Shown here: piece by piece, positions 24,453-33,381 of the stretch
How positions within the stretch are numbered: position 1 is the stretch's first letter
Layout of the letters: every line of letters starts with the position of its first letter
Origin: an archaeon
GTDB taxonomy: Archaea > Asgardarchaeota > Thorarchaeia > Thorarchaeales > Thorarchaeaceae
Direction of reading: 5' to 3'
Assembly: GCA_024275415.1 (NCBI GenBank)
Contig: JAJRZD010000091.1
Location: forward strand, 1-64,000
DNA: 64,000 nt
Made by a program: the position numbers and the translations under genes
Notes under the pieces: model-generated
Told to the model about the DNA's origin: nothing
Databases searched by the model: none
What the model saw: only the letters and a program-made list of their open reading frames with translations

Positions 24453-25277
24453 ATGGAACTCGGATTGCATGACAAACACGCATTAGTGACCGGTGCCTCA
24501 AGTGGTATCGGTCTTGAGATTGTAAAGGGCTTCCTCAAAGAAGGGGTAAGAGTGACTGCATCGTACAATACACAACGGCGCGAATTGGCAGACCTATTGG
24601 AAAGACACAAGCCCCATCTGAGTGTCATTCAGGCTGACGTTTCTAACGAGTCTGATGTAAGGGATCTTTTCACTGATGCTGTTTCCAACAATGGCCGTGT
24701 GGACATAGCAGTTGCAAACGCAGGGATTGCCAATCATGAAGGAGTCGGTGTACACAAGATGCCCGTCGAGCAATGGAATCGGATAGTGAGCGTCAATTTG
24801 ACCGGAGCATTCCTCACTGCAAAGTACTTCTTTGCCAATCTTGAATCTAATCCGGGATCCGATGCATCCCTTGTTCTTATCGGGTCTACAGCGGGTGTGT
24901 TCGGTGAGGCATGGTACAGTGACTACTCTACCTCGAAAGCAGGTATGTATGGGCTACTGCGTAGCCTGAAGAATGAGATAGTGCATCTAGCAGATCGGGG
25001 CCGGGTCAACATAGTGAACCCTGGCTGGACAAGAACACCCTTAGCCAAAGAGGCACTATCTGACACATTCACTCTGTCCCGCGTGTTCCAGACACTCCCT
25101 CTCAGAAAGGTCGCCACTCCAATCGATATCGCAAATGCAGTCTTGTTCCTCTCCTCGGATTGTGTTGCAGGACATATCAGTGGACAAGCGCTTACTGTTG
25201 CGGGTGGGATGGAGGGCCGAGTCCTTTTCGCACCAGATGAAGTGGAAGAGCATGCAAAGATACAGGCATCAGAATAG
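24453..25277 (+). CDS. Short-chain dehydrogenase/reductase
   Basis: A 274-residue classical SDR. Visible: cofactor motif TGASSGIG (about residues 14-21), NAGIANHE, catalytic Ser in LIGSTAG, the active-site YxxxK as YSTSK, and PGWTRTPLA after it. It would reduce or oxidise a hydroxyl/carbonyl, using NAD(P). A typical C-terminal segment (SSDCVAGHISGQALTVAGG) is present. Starts: ATG at 24453 is the best match to the family (MELGLHDKHALVTG), with GGAGG about ten bases upstream; ATG at 24426 or 24435 would add nine or six residues. The methyltransferase gene follows by 11 bases, suggesting an operon. Confidence 0.88.
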   Translation: MELGLHDKHALVTGASSGIGLEIVKGFLKEGVRVTASYNTQRRELADLLERHKPHLSVIQADVSNESDVRDLFTDAVSNNGRVDIAVANAGIANHEGVGVHKMPVEQWNRIVSVNLTGAFLTAKYFFANLESNPGSDASLVLIGSTAGVFGEAWYSDYSTSKAGMYGLLRSLKNEIVHLADRGRVNIVNPGWTRTPLAKEALSDTFTLSRVFQTLPLRKVATPIDIANAVLFLSSDCVAGHISGQALTVAGGMEGRVLFAPDEVEEHAKIQASE

Positions 25278-25288
25278 GGGTTTCTCCG

Positions 25289-26050
25289 ATGAACGTATTT
25301 GACGATTTGGCTGTAGCCTATGACAACACAATAGACTGGAAATCACGACTGGAGCGAGAGATGCCTCTCATCCTCTCGTCTTTTTCCCAAAAGGAAGGTC
25401 GTAGGGCGTTGGACATCGCATGTGGGAGTGGAAGGCATGCAGTAGCACTCGCCAAGGAGGGATTCGAGGTGTCTGCTTTCGATAGTAGCCCATCCATGAT
25501 TGCCGCAGCCAAGGATCTAGCCAAAGAACAGGATGTCGGAGTGAGTTTTCGGGTGGGCGATATGCTGAGCCTGCATGAACTCTATAATTCCTCTTTTGAC
25601 TTGGCCATTTGCTTGGGCAACTCGCTTGCATTATTGCCCTCATTCTCCAAGTTCGAAACCATGGTGTCATATGTCCATGACCTGCTTTATCCAGAGGGAA
25701 CCTTCATCTTTCAGGTTCTGAATTTCGAGGCCATCGAGTCACAGGGCATCAGGTTCATGCCTGTACGGACGGGACATCTACACACTGGTGAAGAGGTGAC
25801 TTTCAGCAGGTTCCTTGACCACACACAGGGTGACCCCGAGAAGGCAAATCTGGTCTTGTCAGCCATCATAGAGTCAGAAGACGCCAAACCCATCGTTAAA
25901 ACGCAAGAAGTGCTTCGGTTGACCTACGATATTGTACAGGGTGCTATCAAGAAGGCGGGTTTTTCCATGTTCGATGTATTCTCCGACTACTTTAGCAAGC
26001 CATTCCAGAAGGAATATGACCGCAATATTGTTGTCCGAGCACGAAAATGA
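25289..26050 (+). CDS. Class I SAM-dependent methyltransferase
   Basis: A 253-residue Rossmann methyltransferase. Motif I is ALDIACGSGRHAVAL (about residues 35-49), motif II FDSSPSMIAAAK, motif III GDMLSL, and ICLGNSLALLP, matching the Methyltransf_25/11 group (UbiE-like). The C-terminal half is a beta-strand rich domain with a TFSRFLDHT-like block. The methyl acceptor is unknown. It is co-directional with the SDR and directly convergent with the DUF4184 gene, whose stop abuts it (26050/26051). Confidence 0.88.
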   Translation: MNVFDDLAVAYDNTIDWKSRLEREMPLILSSFSQKEGRRALDIACGSGRHAVALAKEGFEVSAFDSSPSMIAAAKDLAKEQDVGVSFRVGDMLSLHELYNSSFDLAICLGNSLALLPSFSKFETMVSYVHDLLYPEGTFIFQVLNFEAIESQGIRFMPVRTGHLHTGEEVTFSRFLDHTQGDPEKANLVLSAIIESEDAKPIVKTQEVLRLTYDIVQGAIKKAGFSMFDVFSDYFSKPFQKEYDRNIVVRARK

Positions 26051-26638
26051 TTATCCAATCCAAATGCGTTCCCATCTTGATTCATTGGTTCTTATGATGA
26101 TCAGTGCCAATGCACTGCCCATGATGATGTTGATGGCCACATTGGCAACAAGGAAGCCGGTCAAGATATCCCCGCCAAGAAAAGTCGAGAAATAGATGTC
26201 CAACGGACCGATAATGGAGTATGGATTAACCCACGGCCATAGTATAGGATTGAATGGATGATACAGTAAATCCACTGCAAGATGGGATACGATTCCCAGA
26301 GCCACCGACATTGTCAGTGTTGGAGTGATATCACACTCGGCTCTCAGTCTTTCCAGATTCAATCCAAAAAGCCTACCAATCAAAGGTGGATAGATGTACT
26401 TTGTCACGAATATTGCCAGAAACAGTCCCACTGTGAAGGCACCAATCAAACTATGAAGGACAAGGTGATCTGGAAGAATATTTTGAAAAAAGATTACCAA
26501 GATTGGAACCTCAATATCTGGGAAGACCGTCCCTACGACCAACCCCGAGAGATTGAGTTTCTTATTAACCTTTGAGATTCCGAAAGCAAAGGGATAATGT
26601 AGCGGTGTAACTGGCAATGAGTGACCAACCTCCACCAT
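26051..26638 (-). CDS. DUF4184-like membrane protein
   Basis: A 195-residue protein with five to six hydrophobic helices and an N-terminal LPVTPLHYPFAF block resembling DUF4184 proteins that begin MPxTxSH. A metal-like His/Asp set is present (PLHYP, FPDIEVP, VLHSLIGAF, SHLAVDLLYHP), shared with membrane-bound metal-dependent hydrolases (YdjM type). The real start may be the TTG at 26617, since GGAGGT lies ten bases before it and the resulting MPVTPLHYP fits the family. It shares a 0-base boundary with the convergent methyltransferase gene. Its substrate is unknown. Confidence 0.7.
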   Translation of the reverse strand: MVEVGHSLPVTPLHYPFAFGISKVNKKLNLSGLVVGTVFPDIEVPILVIFFQNILPDHLVLHSLIGAFTVGLFLAIFVTKYIYPPLIGRLFGLNLERLRAECDITPTLTMSVALGIVSHLAVDLLYHPFNPILWPWVNPYSIIGPLDIYFSTFLGGDILTGFLVANVAINIIMGSALALIIIRTNESRWERIWIG

Positions 26639-26707
26639 AGCCTCGTTTATTCCATTGCAATACTCTAAAAAGCCGACTGGTCAGTACATCCCATAGGTGT
26701 AGTGATA

Positions 26708-27223
26708 ATGGGACTTTTCGAATTCGATGGGAAGAAACCAAAAGTGCATCCTGATGCCTACGTATCCCCAAGAGCCTCACTCATCGGTGATGTTGAAATC
26801 GGTGAGGATAGCAGCGTTTGGGAGTTCGCAGTACTTCGAGGGGACATGAACTCTATCAAGGTAGGAAAGGGCTCATCGATACAGGATAATGCAACTGTGC
26901 ACTGCGAGTTCATGAATCCAACTATCATCGGCGACAATGTCACTGCTGGACACAATTGCGTCATACATGGCGCTGTTATTGGTGATAATGTCGTGATAGG
27001 TATTGGTGCCATCGTCTTGTCAGGTGCGAAGATCGGTGAGAACAGTGTTATTGGTGCAGGATCCGTCGTGACTGAGCGCACCGAGATTCCGCCGAACTCG
27101 CTGGTGTTAGGTATCCCTGGAAAAGTAGTGAAAGAGATATCGGATACCATGCGTGACGGTTTCAAGATGAATGCCCAGCTCTATGTGGAACTTGGAAAGA
27201 AACACAAGGAACGACAGTCATAG
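26708..27223 (+). CDS. Gamma-carbonic anhydrase-like hexapeptide-repeat protein
   Basis: A 171-residue left-handed beta-helix protein of the gamma-class carbonic anhydrase family. The repeats begin VSPRASLIGDVEIG and continue IGDNVTAGHNCVIHGAVIGDNVVIG. Three candidate zinc His residues are in VHCEF, AGHNC and IHGAV. ATG at 26708 is chosen over GTG at 26702 because AGGTG lies eight bases upstream. Many homologues hydrate CO2, others are acyltransferases or structural; the three His favour a metal site. The C-terminal helix (EISDTMRDGFKMNAQLYVELGKK) is typical for this family. Confidence 0.85.
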   Translation: MGLFEFDGKKPKVHPDAYVSPRASLIGDVEIGEDSSVWEFAVLRGDMNSIKVGKGSSIQDNATVHCEFMNPTIIGDNVTAGHNCVIHGAVIGDNVVIGIGAIVLSGAKIGENSVIGAGSVVTERTEIPPNSLVLGIPGKVVKEISDTMRDGFKMNAQLYVELGKKHKERQS

Positions 27224-27330
27224 TATGACAACATTGCAAAGATTTCCACAATCGGACAAAGGTGCCTACAACGACCTCTCTTAACGAAAGATGATATATG
27301 CAGGGAAGCCTTTGATTCTATGTGAGCCCG

Positions 27331-28911
27331 ATGGTTAGTCACTCTCTTGAAGCGATTATGATAATTGACCGGAGTGGTACTCCGCGTTTCTATATGCAAC
27401 TCGATCCCAGGGCTTTCGATTTGGATCCGGTTCTTGGGTCAAGCTTCTTCGCAGCCATAGACATGTTCTCTGAGCAGATACTCGAGCAGAGTACACCTGT
27501 GTTCCAAGTTGATTATGGCGCTAGGATTTTCACGATTATCCACGGCGTTGAAACGAACTTGGTTGCAGTGTGTAGTCGCAGACCTGATGATGAAACCTTG
27601 GACATCCTTGACTCGTTGCTTGCCGAGTTTGAGCTCGAGTGGATTCCAGCTGCAGAGTCCTTTGAATTCGATGACTCGTTCATGGAAGTCTACTTGGAAT
27701 CTTTTGGTGAGCGTGTTCTTGACAGACTAGCATTCCAAGAGATTCCTGGTTCTTGGGTTCCCTATCTGACCGAAAAGTCCGACTCCATGCAACCAATGGG
27801 GAGTGCAATCCTTTCTTACATCAATGGTTCCCGAAGTGTCAAAGAGATTAGCGAGTTAAGCGGCATCACGCATAAGGAACTTCTAGTGGAAATGTCAAAG
27901 CTGTGGGCACATCGCGTCATCAGGTTTCGCAATATGCTTAGCTTCAAGGACTTCTTGAGTGCCCGTTCAAGCTTTCTACGATACACGCAGGCAACTTCAG
28001 TCGAGGTGCAAGATTTGATGAATGCTCATCCTGAGATGGTCACAATCATCCCTCGATTGGCTGGGCTAATCGATGGGAGGCGCACCGTGAAGGAGATCCT
28101 CGATGAGCTTGGGAACCAATATGATGAGCGTGAGATTCTACGAGTCCTCGATTATCTACGGGAAACAGAGGTCATTGAGGTGCTGACCTCCGAGAAACGA
28201 AGAATACTCCTCGCAAAGGAATTGCTGGAAATATCACTTCGAACAGCTGAGGAAATCTATGGCCCTCGCGACACCTCAACCATTCTGAAAAGCATCTTGA
28301 ATCGTGTGTCTGCTCCTGAAACAATCGGTCAGCTACAACTTAAAGACGGTCGATGGTCGGTCGATTTCGATTTCAAGGCTCTTGACGGCACTCCACCAAA
28401 ACGACTGATGACAATGTATGGCGAATGGATGAAGATACTGGCCCAATTCGCTGCTGGGCTGGATCGCAAACAACTAGACCCGTTCATCGATTCCCTCAGC
28501 CAGAAACTATCATCTCACATACTCGATCGATATTCCAACTTTGATCTTAGAGGGTTGGAAGAGTTCTCGTTCTGGCTTGAGCATCTGGGAACTGAAGGCT
28601 GGCCAAAAGTCCAGATTGATAGGACATACCCCCTTGAGCGAATCGACAATAGTGCACTCGAAGATGTAGTACACACACTTATCGAGCGTGGGCAATCGAT
28701 ATACGGGTCTGAGTTGATAGTTGGTATTGCCGGATCTGCTGGAATCCCTCTTGTAGATGGACTGCCTGTCAGTCGTGTTGAAGGGGGTCGAATCGAGTCT
28801 TTCAAGCGGTTCCTGATTGCCTATTCCACTCTTGGAGTCGCTGCCAAACTCACACTCCTTATCATATCGCGACAACGAGGTGTCCCTCTCCCCAAGGAGA
28901 TTGCCCTCTAG
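27331..28911 (+). CDS. Longin-like/roadblock-type N-domain protein with winged-helix-like repeats
   Basis: A 526-residue protein. Residues 1-115 resemble longin/roadblock modules: an initial beta strand (AIMIIDRSGTPRFYMQL), a helix (FFAAIDMFSEQIL) and strands (QVDYGARIFTIIHG, NLVAVCSRR). Two winged-helix-like repeats of about 50 residues follow (about 150-205 and 235-290; GSRSVKEISELSGI and GRRTVKEILDELG). The rest is a long mixed helical domain. The pair with a small GTPase immediately downstream (64 bases) recalls GTPase/longin sets of Asgard archaea. A TATA-like GATATATG lies at 27290-27297. The start is ATG at 27331 or GTG at 27322. Function unknown. Confidence 0.7.
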   Translation: MVSHSLEAIMIIDRSGTPRFYMQLDPRAFDLDPVLGSSFFAAIDMFSEQILEQSTPVFQVDYGARIFTIIHGVETNLVAVCSRRPDDETLDILDSLLAEFELEWIPAAESFEFDDSFMEVYLESFGERVLDRLAFQEIPGSWVPYLTEKSDSMQPMGSAILSYINGSRSVKEISELSGITHKELLVEMSKLWAHRVIRFRNMLSFKDFLSARSSFLRYTQATSVEVQDLMNAHPEMVTIIPRLAGLIDGRRTVKEILDELGNQYDEREILRVLDYLRETEVIEVLTSEKRRILLAKELLEISLRTAEEIYGPRDTSTILKSILNRVSAPETIGQLQLKDGRWSVDFDFKALDGTPPKRLMTMYGEWMKILAQFAAGLDRKQLDPFIDSLSQKLSSHILDRYSNFDLRGLEEFSFWLEHLGTEGWPKVQIDRTYPLERIDNSALEDVVHTLIERGQSIYGSELIVGIAGSAGIPLVDGLPVSRVEGGRIESFKRFLIAYSTLGVAAKLTLLIISRQRGVPLPKEIAL

Positions 28912-28975
28912 CGTCAGGTTATGACAATGGTTATCAGAGGGCTCTCCCTTGTTAGTCTTGCAAAGGTGTTAGCTC

Positions 28976-29497
28976 ATGAGCCCATCATACCTTCTCAAGC
29001 TGGTCACTGTAGGTTCCGCCTCGGTGGGTAAGACGAGCATGATCATCCGTTACTCCACAGGGACATTTCGTGAGCATTACTCTCCCACACTAGGCACTGG
29101 TTTCTCATATAAGAAACTACAAACCAATGGCAACTTCGTGACGCTTCAAATCTGGGACATGGGCTCTCAAGACTTCCTTGAGCGTGTCCGATCCAACTAT
29201 TACATTGGGACACAAGGTGTCCTCATCGTCTTTGATGTGACAAGCTGGGAGTCATACAATGATGTCATCGAATGGAAGAACGAAGTTGATAGGAACCTAG
29301 AGGAACCCTGTCCTGCTATTCTCATTGGGAACAAGATCGACCTTGCTGTTGACCGCGTGGTGTCTACTGAGGAGGGACAGATGCTCGCCTCACAGATGGG
29401 CATGGATTATCTAGAAACTTCAGTTCTTATGAATAATAACGTCAACGAAGCCTTTGAGATGATTGCAAAGAAGATCATTCAGTCCTTCGAACTCTGA
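28976..29497 (+). CDS. Ras/Rab-like small GTPase
   Basis: A 173-residue small GTPase. G1 is GSASVGKT (residues 13-20), Thr38 is the switch I Thr, G4 is NKID (119-122). G3 reads WDMGSQD instead of the usual WDTAGQE: the invariant Gly is Ser here, although the catalytic-type Gln is kept (65). G5 reads ETSVLMN instead of ETSAK, so the Lys is lost. Both changes may alter nucleotide affinity or hydrolysis. There is no C-terminal Cys prenylation motif. GGTG is eight bases before the ATG. It shares a unit with the longin-like protein upstream. A membrane trafficking or polarity role is possible. Confidence 0.9.
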   Translation: MSPSYLLKLVTVGSASVGKTSMIIRYSTGTFREHYSPTLGTGFSYKKLQTNGNFVTLQIWDMGSQDFLERVRSNYYIGTQGVLIVFDVTSWESYNDVIEWKNEVDRNLEEPCPAILIGNKIDLAVDRVVSTEEGQMLASQMGMDYLETSVLMNNNVNEAFEMIAKKIIQSFEL

Positions 29498-29516
29498 AGG
29501 CTCAATAGTTTTGAGC

Positions 29517-31277
29517 CTACGTGGACATAGCGCGTTTCTTCAACTCCATTTCTCGCAATACTCGCCTGAGTACTTTCCCGACATTGCTCATTGGGAGTTC
29601 GTCAACAAACTCCACTTCTTTGGGTCTCTTATATCCCGCCATCCGCGGTCTGCACCATTCGATGATCTCCTTCTCGGTGGCGGTTTCTCCTTCCTTCAGG
29701 ACGATGAATGCCTTTGGGTACTCGTTTGACGGTTCGTCCTCACGAGGAAGTCCGACGACAGAAGCAATCTTCACTTTCGGGTGCCCAAAGAGAACATCCT
29801 CGATCTCACGCGGGTATGCCTTGAGACCTCCAACGTTGATCATCGCCTTCTTCCTATCACTAATGTACGTGTATCCGAGACCATCCATATGCCCTATGTC
29901 CCCTGTGAGGAAGTAGCGTTTTTCATCAATCTCACGCATGACGTTCTCCGTTTCATCAGGCTTGTTATAATATCCCTTCATGACCTGTGGGCCGTGGATT
30001 GCAATCTCGCCTATTTCCCCGATGGGCATCTCGTTGGTTCCAGTTTCAACATCAACAATTTTGCAGATAGTGTCCGATACCGGCAATCCTATCGATCCGA
30101 ACTTCCGGAATCGTCTGTTAGTCGGATTGATATGAGTGACAGGTGAGGTTTCCGTGAGACCATACCCCTCGAACAGCAATGCGCCAGTGACAGCCTCGAA
30201 GTTTTTTGCCAGCTCAGGAGGCAATGGAGCTGCTCCTGAGCTACAAATCGTGATGGACGAAAGGTCATAGTCTTTCACGTTGGGGTGATTAGCAATGGCT
30301 GCATATAGTGCTGGGACACAATTCAAGACTGTTGCCTTGCTTTTCTCAATGTCCCGCAAGAGGTCTGACAGGGGTGGGTCGCCTGACCTCGGATCTGGTA
30401 TGCAAACAAGCTGTCCCGCATACCAAACCGACATGAGCAACGTGAGTGTAAGCCCATAGCTGTGATACCATGGTACAGCCCCACAGAAGACCTCCTCACC
30501 ATGGCGTATTCGTCCTGGTGGGTGCGGTGCTGCATCCTCTTCGTCAAGAAACACCCACTCACTGATCTGAAGGATGTTGGAAATCAGATTCATGTGCGTC
30601 AGTTCCGCTCCTTTTGGAGTGCCCGTAGTCCCTCCTGTGTATATGAGGACCGCAGTATCATCTGGGTTCACGGTTATTGTCGGAGCGGTTGGATCATGCT
30701 CTGACACTACTTTGTGATAGAAGAATGTCTTGTCCTCTTCATAGTATGGACTTTTTGGCACCATTCCAAGCAACCCTCCGATTGCTGCTTTAACTTTCGG
30801 CAAGAACGGCTTGAGGTTGCAGACGATGACTGTGTCGACCTGTGTCCCTTTGATTGCTTCGTAGCATGTGGGCGTGAAGACAGGATGATCGAGCACAAAA
30901 ACTGCAGTCGCTCCTGTATCTGTGAGTTGGTGGTTCAGTTCACCTGCCTTGTAGAGTGGGTTACAGGTCACAACCCTTGCACCTGCTTTCAGTGCCCCGA
31001 AGAATGCCACCGGAAAATGAGGTACATTCGGTAGGAACACTGCGACAACATCACCCTCCTTGATGCCGCGCTTGTTCAGAAATGCAGCAACACGGTTAGC
31101 GTCATCTCGCATCTCTCTATATGTTCTTGTCTGTCCCATGAACCATGTGAACGGCAGATGACCACTTTTGTCGGCCGCTCTGTCTAGCATCGCAAACAGC
31201 GGCTCCCTTGGATAGTCAAGAGATTTCCGAGCGCTCTTTGGCCATGCAGCGCCATCTTGCCAGAATAAATCACCCAA
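29517..31277 (-). CDS. Acyl-CoA synthetase (AMP-forming), copy 1
   Basis: A 586-residue ANL-family ligase that activates a carboxylic acid to its CoA ester with ATP. Motifs: A3 loop YTGGTTGTPKGAEL, A5 GYGLTETSP, A7 TGDIGHM and A8 YISDRKKAMINVGGLKAYPREIE, with the C-terminal catalytic Lys in GKVLRR. It resembles long-chain/medium-chain acyl-CoA synthetases. Start TTG at 31277 has GGAGATGA seven bases upstream. It lies 192 bases downstream of a close paralogue. The stop lies 19 bases from the convergent GTPase stop. Substrate may be a fatty or aromatic acid. Confidence 0.9.
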   Translation of the reverse strand: MGDLFWQDGAAWPKSARKSLDYPREPLFAMLDRAADKSGHLPFTWFMGQTRTYREMRDDANRVAAFLNKRGIKEGDVVAVFLPNVPHFPVAFFGALKAGARVVTCNPLYKAGELNHQLTDTGATAVFVLDHPVFTPTCYEAIKGTQVDTVIVCNLKPFLPKVKAAIGGLLGMVPKSPYYEEDKTFFYHKVVSEHDPTAPTITVNPDDTAVLIYTGGTTGTPKGAELTHMNLISNILQISEWVFLDEEDAAPHPPGRIRHGEEVFCGAVPWYHSYGLTLTLLMSVWYAGQLVCIPDPRSGDPPLSDLLRDIEKSKATVLNCVPALYAAIANHPNVKDYDLSSITICSSGAAPLPPELAKNFEAVTGALLFEGYGLTETSPVTHINPTNRRFRKFGSIGLPVSDTICKIVDVETGTNEMPIGEIGEIAIHGPQVMKGYYNKPDETENVMREIDEKRYFLTGDIGHMDGLGYTYISDRKKAMINVGGLKAYPREIEDVLFGHPKVKIASVVGLPREDEPSNEYPKAFIVLKEGETATEKEIIEWCRPRMAGYKRPKEVEFVDELPMSNVGKVLRRVLREMELKKRAMST

Positions 31278-31469
31278 TCACGGTCATCTCCGTATCGCTA
31301 TCAAATACCATTCACTACCTAATGAAGCCTCTCCTCTTAATCCTTCGGTCTCCTCAGACCAGTTCGGCCATGGATTTAACACTCATTCCCTGTAATCGGA
31401 CGCTTTTTCACGTTCGCTATGTCTTTTTTCCTGTCAAAAAAAGAAGGGGACGAGGGAAACATTCTCCCT

Positions 31470-33224
31470 CTATGCCATTCCCCGTTTCTTCAACTCCGCC
31501 GCGCGAAGCTCGCGCCTGAGAACCTTGCCTACCTGACTCAGGGGCAGCTCATTCACGAACTCCACTTCCTTGGGGCGCTTGTATCCCGCCATCTTGTCCT
31601 TTGCCCACGCAATGAACTCGTCTTCGGTGGCGGTTTCCCCGTCCTTCAGAACGATAAACGCCTTCACATATTCGTTGCTCGGATCGTCTTTTCTCGGAAG
31701 TCCAATCACTGCCGCCATCTTTACCTTCGGGTGTGTGAAGAAGATGTCTTCTATCTCCCGTGGGTATGCCTTCAAGCCACCTACGTTTACCATGTCTTTC
31801 TTGCGGTCAGATATAACAAAGTAGCCCTCTTCATCCATATGACCGATGTCGCCCGTGAGGAAGAAGCGTTTCCCGTCTATCTCGCGCATGACGTTCTCTG
31901 TTTCCTCGGGTTTGTTATAGTAGCCCATCATGACCTGGGGGCCATGAACCGCAATCTCTCCTGTTTCTCCCGGAGGAAGAACCTTCGTTCCTGTTTCGAC
32001 ATCGACGATACGCGCAATCGTATTAGGGATTGGCAGACCAATTGAACCGAATCTTCTATCCTTTTTCGTAGTGGGATTGACATGAGTCACTGGAGACGTT
32101 TCGCTGAGACCATATCCTTCAAACAGGATAGCTCCCGTGACCTCCTCGAACTTCTTTGCAAGTTCTGGAGGGAGCGGTGCAGCACCAGAGGTACAGATCT
32201 TGATCGAGTTTAGGTTGTGCTTGGTCACATTAGGATGGTTCACGACACCAGCATAGAGTGCAGGTACGCAGTTGAAGATAGTCCCTTTGTTCCGATCGAG
32301 TTCTTTGAGCAGGTCTGCAAGGGGTGGTTTTCCTGCGCGTGGGTCAGGAATACAGACCAACTTACAACTGAGTTCGGTCGCCAGCAACATGGTGAGAGTA
32401 AGCCCATAGCTATGATACCATGGCAATGCGCCTACGAATACTTCCTTTCCGCGTTGGATCCTCCCTGCTTGCTCCTCCGGGACATCATCAGGTGACAGCT
32501 TGACCCACTCGTAGACCTGGTGGACATTTGCGACCAGATTCGAATGTCGCAATGCAGCACCTTTAGGCGTTCCAGTAGTTCCACCAGTATAGAGGATTAG
32601 TGCCAGTTCGTCAGGGTCGATCTGGACATCAGGCGCCTTGGGTTCGTAGTTGTCAACAATATCATCATAGAAGAAGGTGATGCCTTCTTTATAGTACGGG
32701 CTTTTCGGTATCTTGCCGAGAAGCCCCCCTATGACCGCCTTTGCTTTTGGAAGGAATCGTTTCATACCGCATACGACCACGGTCTTGACATCAGTTCCCT
32801 CGATTGCTTTGTAAGCAACGGGTGTGAATGATCCGTGATCCATCACAAAGACCGCTGTCGCTCCTGAGTCCTTCAACTGGTAGTTCAATTCGCCGGCCTT
32901 GTATGCCGGGTTGCAGGTGACTGTCGTCGCCCCTGTCTTCAAGATACCGAAGAAGATCGAGGGGTAATGAGGCAAGTTCGGCAAGAAGATGGCAACCTTG
33001 TCGCCTTTCTTGATTCCCTTACTTGTCAAGAAGTTCGCGATGCGGTTCGCATCATCCCGTACCTCTCGGAATGTCCATGACTGTCCATCATATACTGTAT
33101 ATGGATAATCAGGGGTGTTGTCAGCTGCTCTGTCAAGCATGGCGAACAGAGGTTCTTTAGGGATGTCAATCTCCTTTCGTACACCCTCTGGCCACTTATG
33201 CTTATGCCAAAGATATTCTTCCAA
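31470..33224 (-). CDS. Acyl-CoA synthetase (AMP-forming), copy 2
   Basis: A 584-residue paralogue of the preceding ligase with the same motifs (YTGGTTGTPKGAAL, GYGLSETSP, TGDIGHMDEEGYF, ISDRKKDMVNVGGLKAYPRE, VGKVLRREL). The start is placed at the TTG at 33224, because AGGAGTGA lies five bases upstream and it aligns with copy 1; the GTG at 33233 is the alternative. The promoter on this strand has a TATA-like CATATAAC and a palindrome at 33238-33251, just downstream of it. It is divergent from the 2-hydroxyacyl-CoA dehydratase operon, which supports a role in the same carboxylic-acid pathway. Confidence 0.9.
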   Translation of the reverse strand: MEEYLWHKHKWPEGVRKEIDIPKEPLFAMLDRAADNTPDYPYTVYDGQSWTFREVRDDANRIANFLTSKGIKKGDKVAIFLPNLPHYPSIFFGILKTGATTVTCNPAYKAGELNYQLKDSGATAVFVMDHGSFTPVAYKAIEGTDVKTVVVCGMKRFLPKAKAVIGGLLGKIPKSPYYKEGITFFYDDIVDNYEPKAPDVQIDPDELALILYTGGTTGTPKGAALRHSNLVANVHQVYEWVKLSPDDVPEEQAGRIQRGKEVFVGALPWYHSYGLTLTMLLATELSCKLVCIPDPRAGKPPLADLLKELDRNKGTIFNCVPALYAGVVNHPNVTKHNLNSIKICTSGAAPLPPELAKKFEEVTGAILFEGYGLSETSPVTHVNPTTKKDRRFGSIGLPIPNTIARIVDVETGTKVLPPGETGEIAVHGPQVMMGYYNKPEETENVMREIDGKRFFLTGDIGHMDEEGYFVISDRKKDMVNVGGLKAYPREIEDIFFTHPKVKMAAVIGLPRKDDPSNEYVKAFIVLKDGETATEDEFIAWAKDKMAGYKRPKEVEFVNELPLSQVGKVLRRELRAAELKKRGMA

Positions 33225-33237
33225 TTTTCTCACTCCT

Positions 33238-33251
33238 TAACGCTCGCGTTA
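33238..33251. promoter_or_regulatory. Palindrome in divergent acyl-CoA synthetase/dehydratase promoter
   Basis: TAACGCTCGCGTTA is a perfect inverted repeat with 6-base arms and a 2-base centre. It lies just downstream of the minus-strand TATA-like element for the synthetase and upstream of the dehydratase operon, where a repressor could control both. Confidence 0.5.
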
Positions 33252-33381
33252 TATGAACAAGTTTTCACTTGTCGCAATAGTACTTCTATACTACATACCT
33301 CTAGATATGTTCTTCTACGCAACTGAAACCTGCAATCATGTACGCTTTTGGACATGGAATATCAATATCATAAGAGATAAG

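Noticed and set aside
31419..32045. A 208-residue plus-strand frame over acyl-CoA synthetase copy 2
   Set aside because: Antisense shadow of a clear enzyme gene; no promoter or ribosome site.
29517..33224. Assembly duplication of the two acyl-CoA synthetase genes
   Set aside because: The proteins differ at many positions along their whole length, so they are true paralogues and not duplicated assembly sequence.
33253..33381. N-terminal extension of the first dehydratase subunit from the ATG at 33253
   Set aside because: It would translate the divergent promoter region and add 43 residues unlike family members, while a TATA-like stretch precedes the ATG at 33382.
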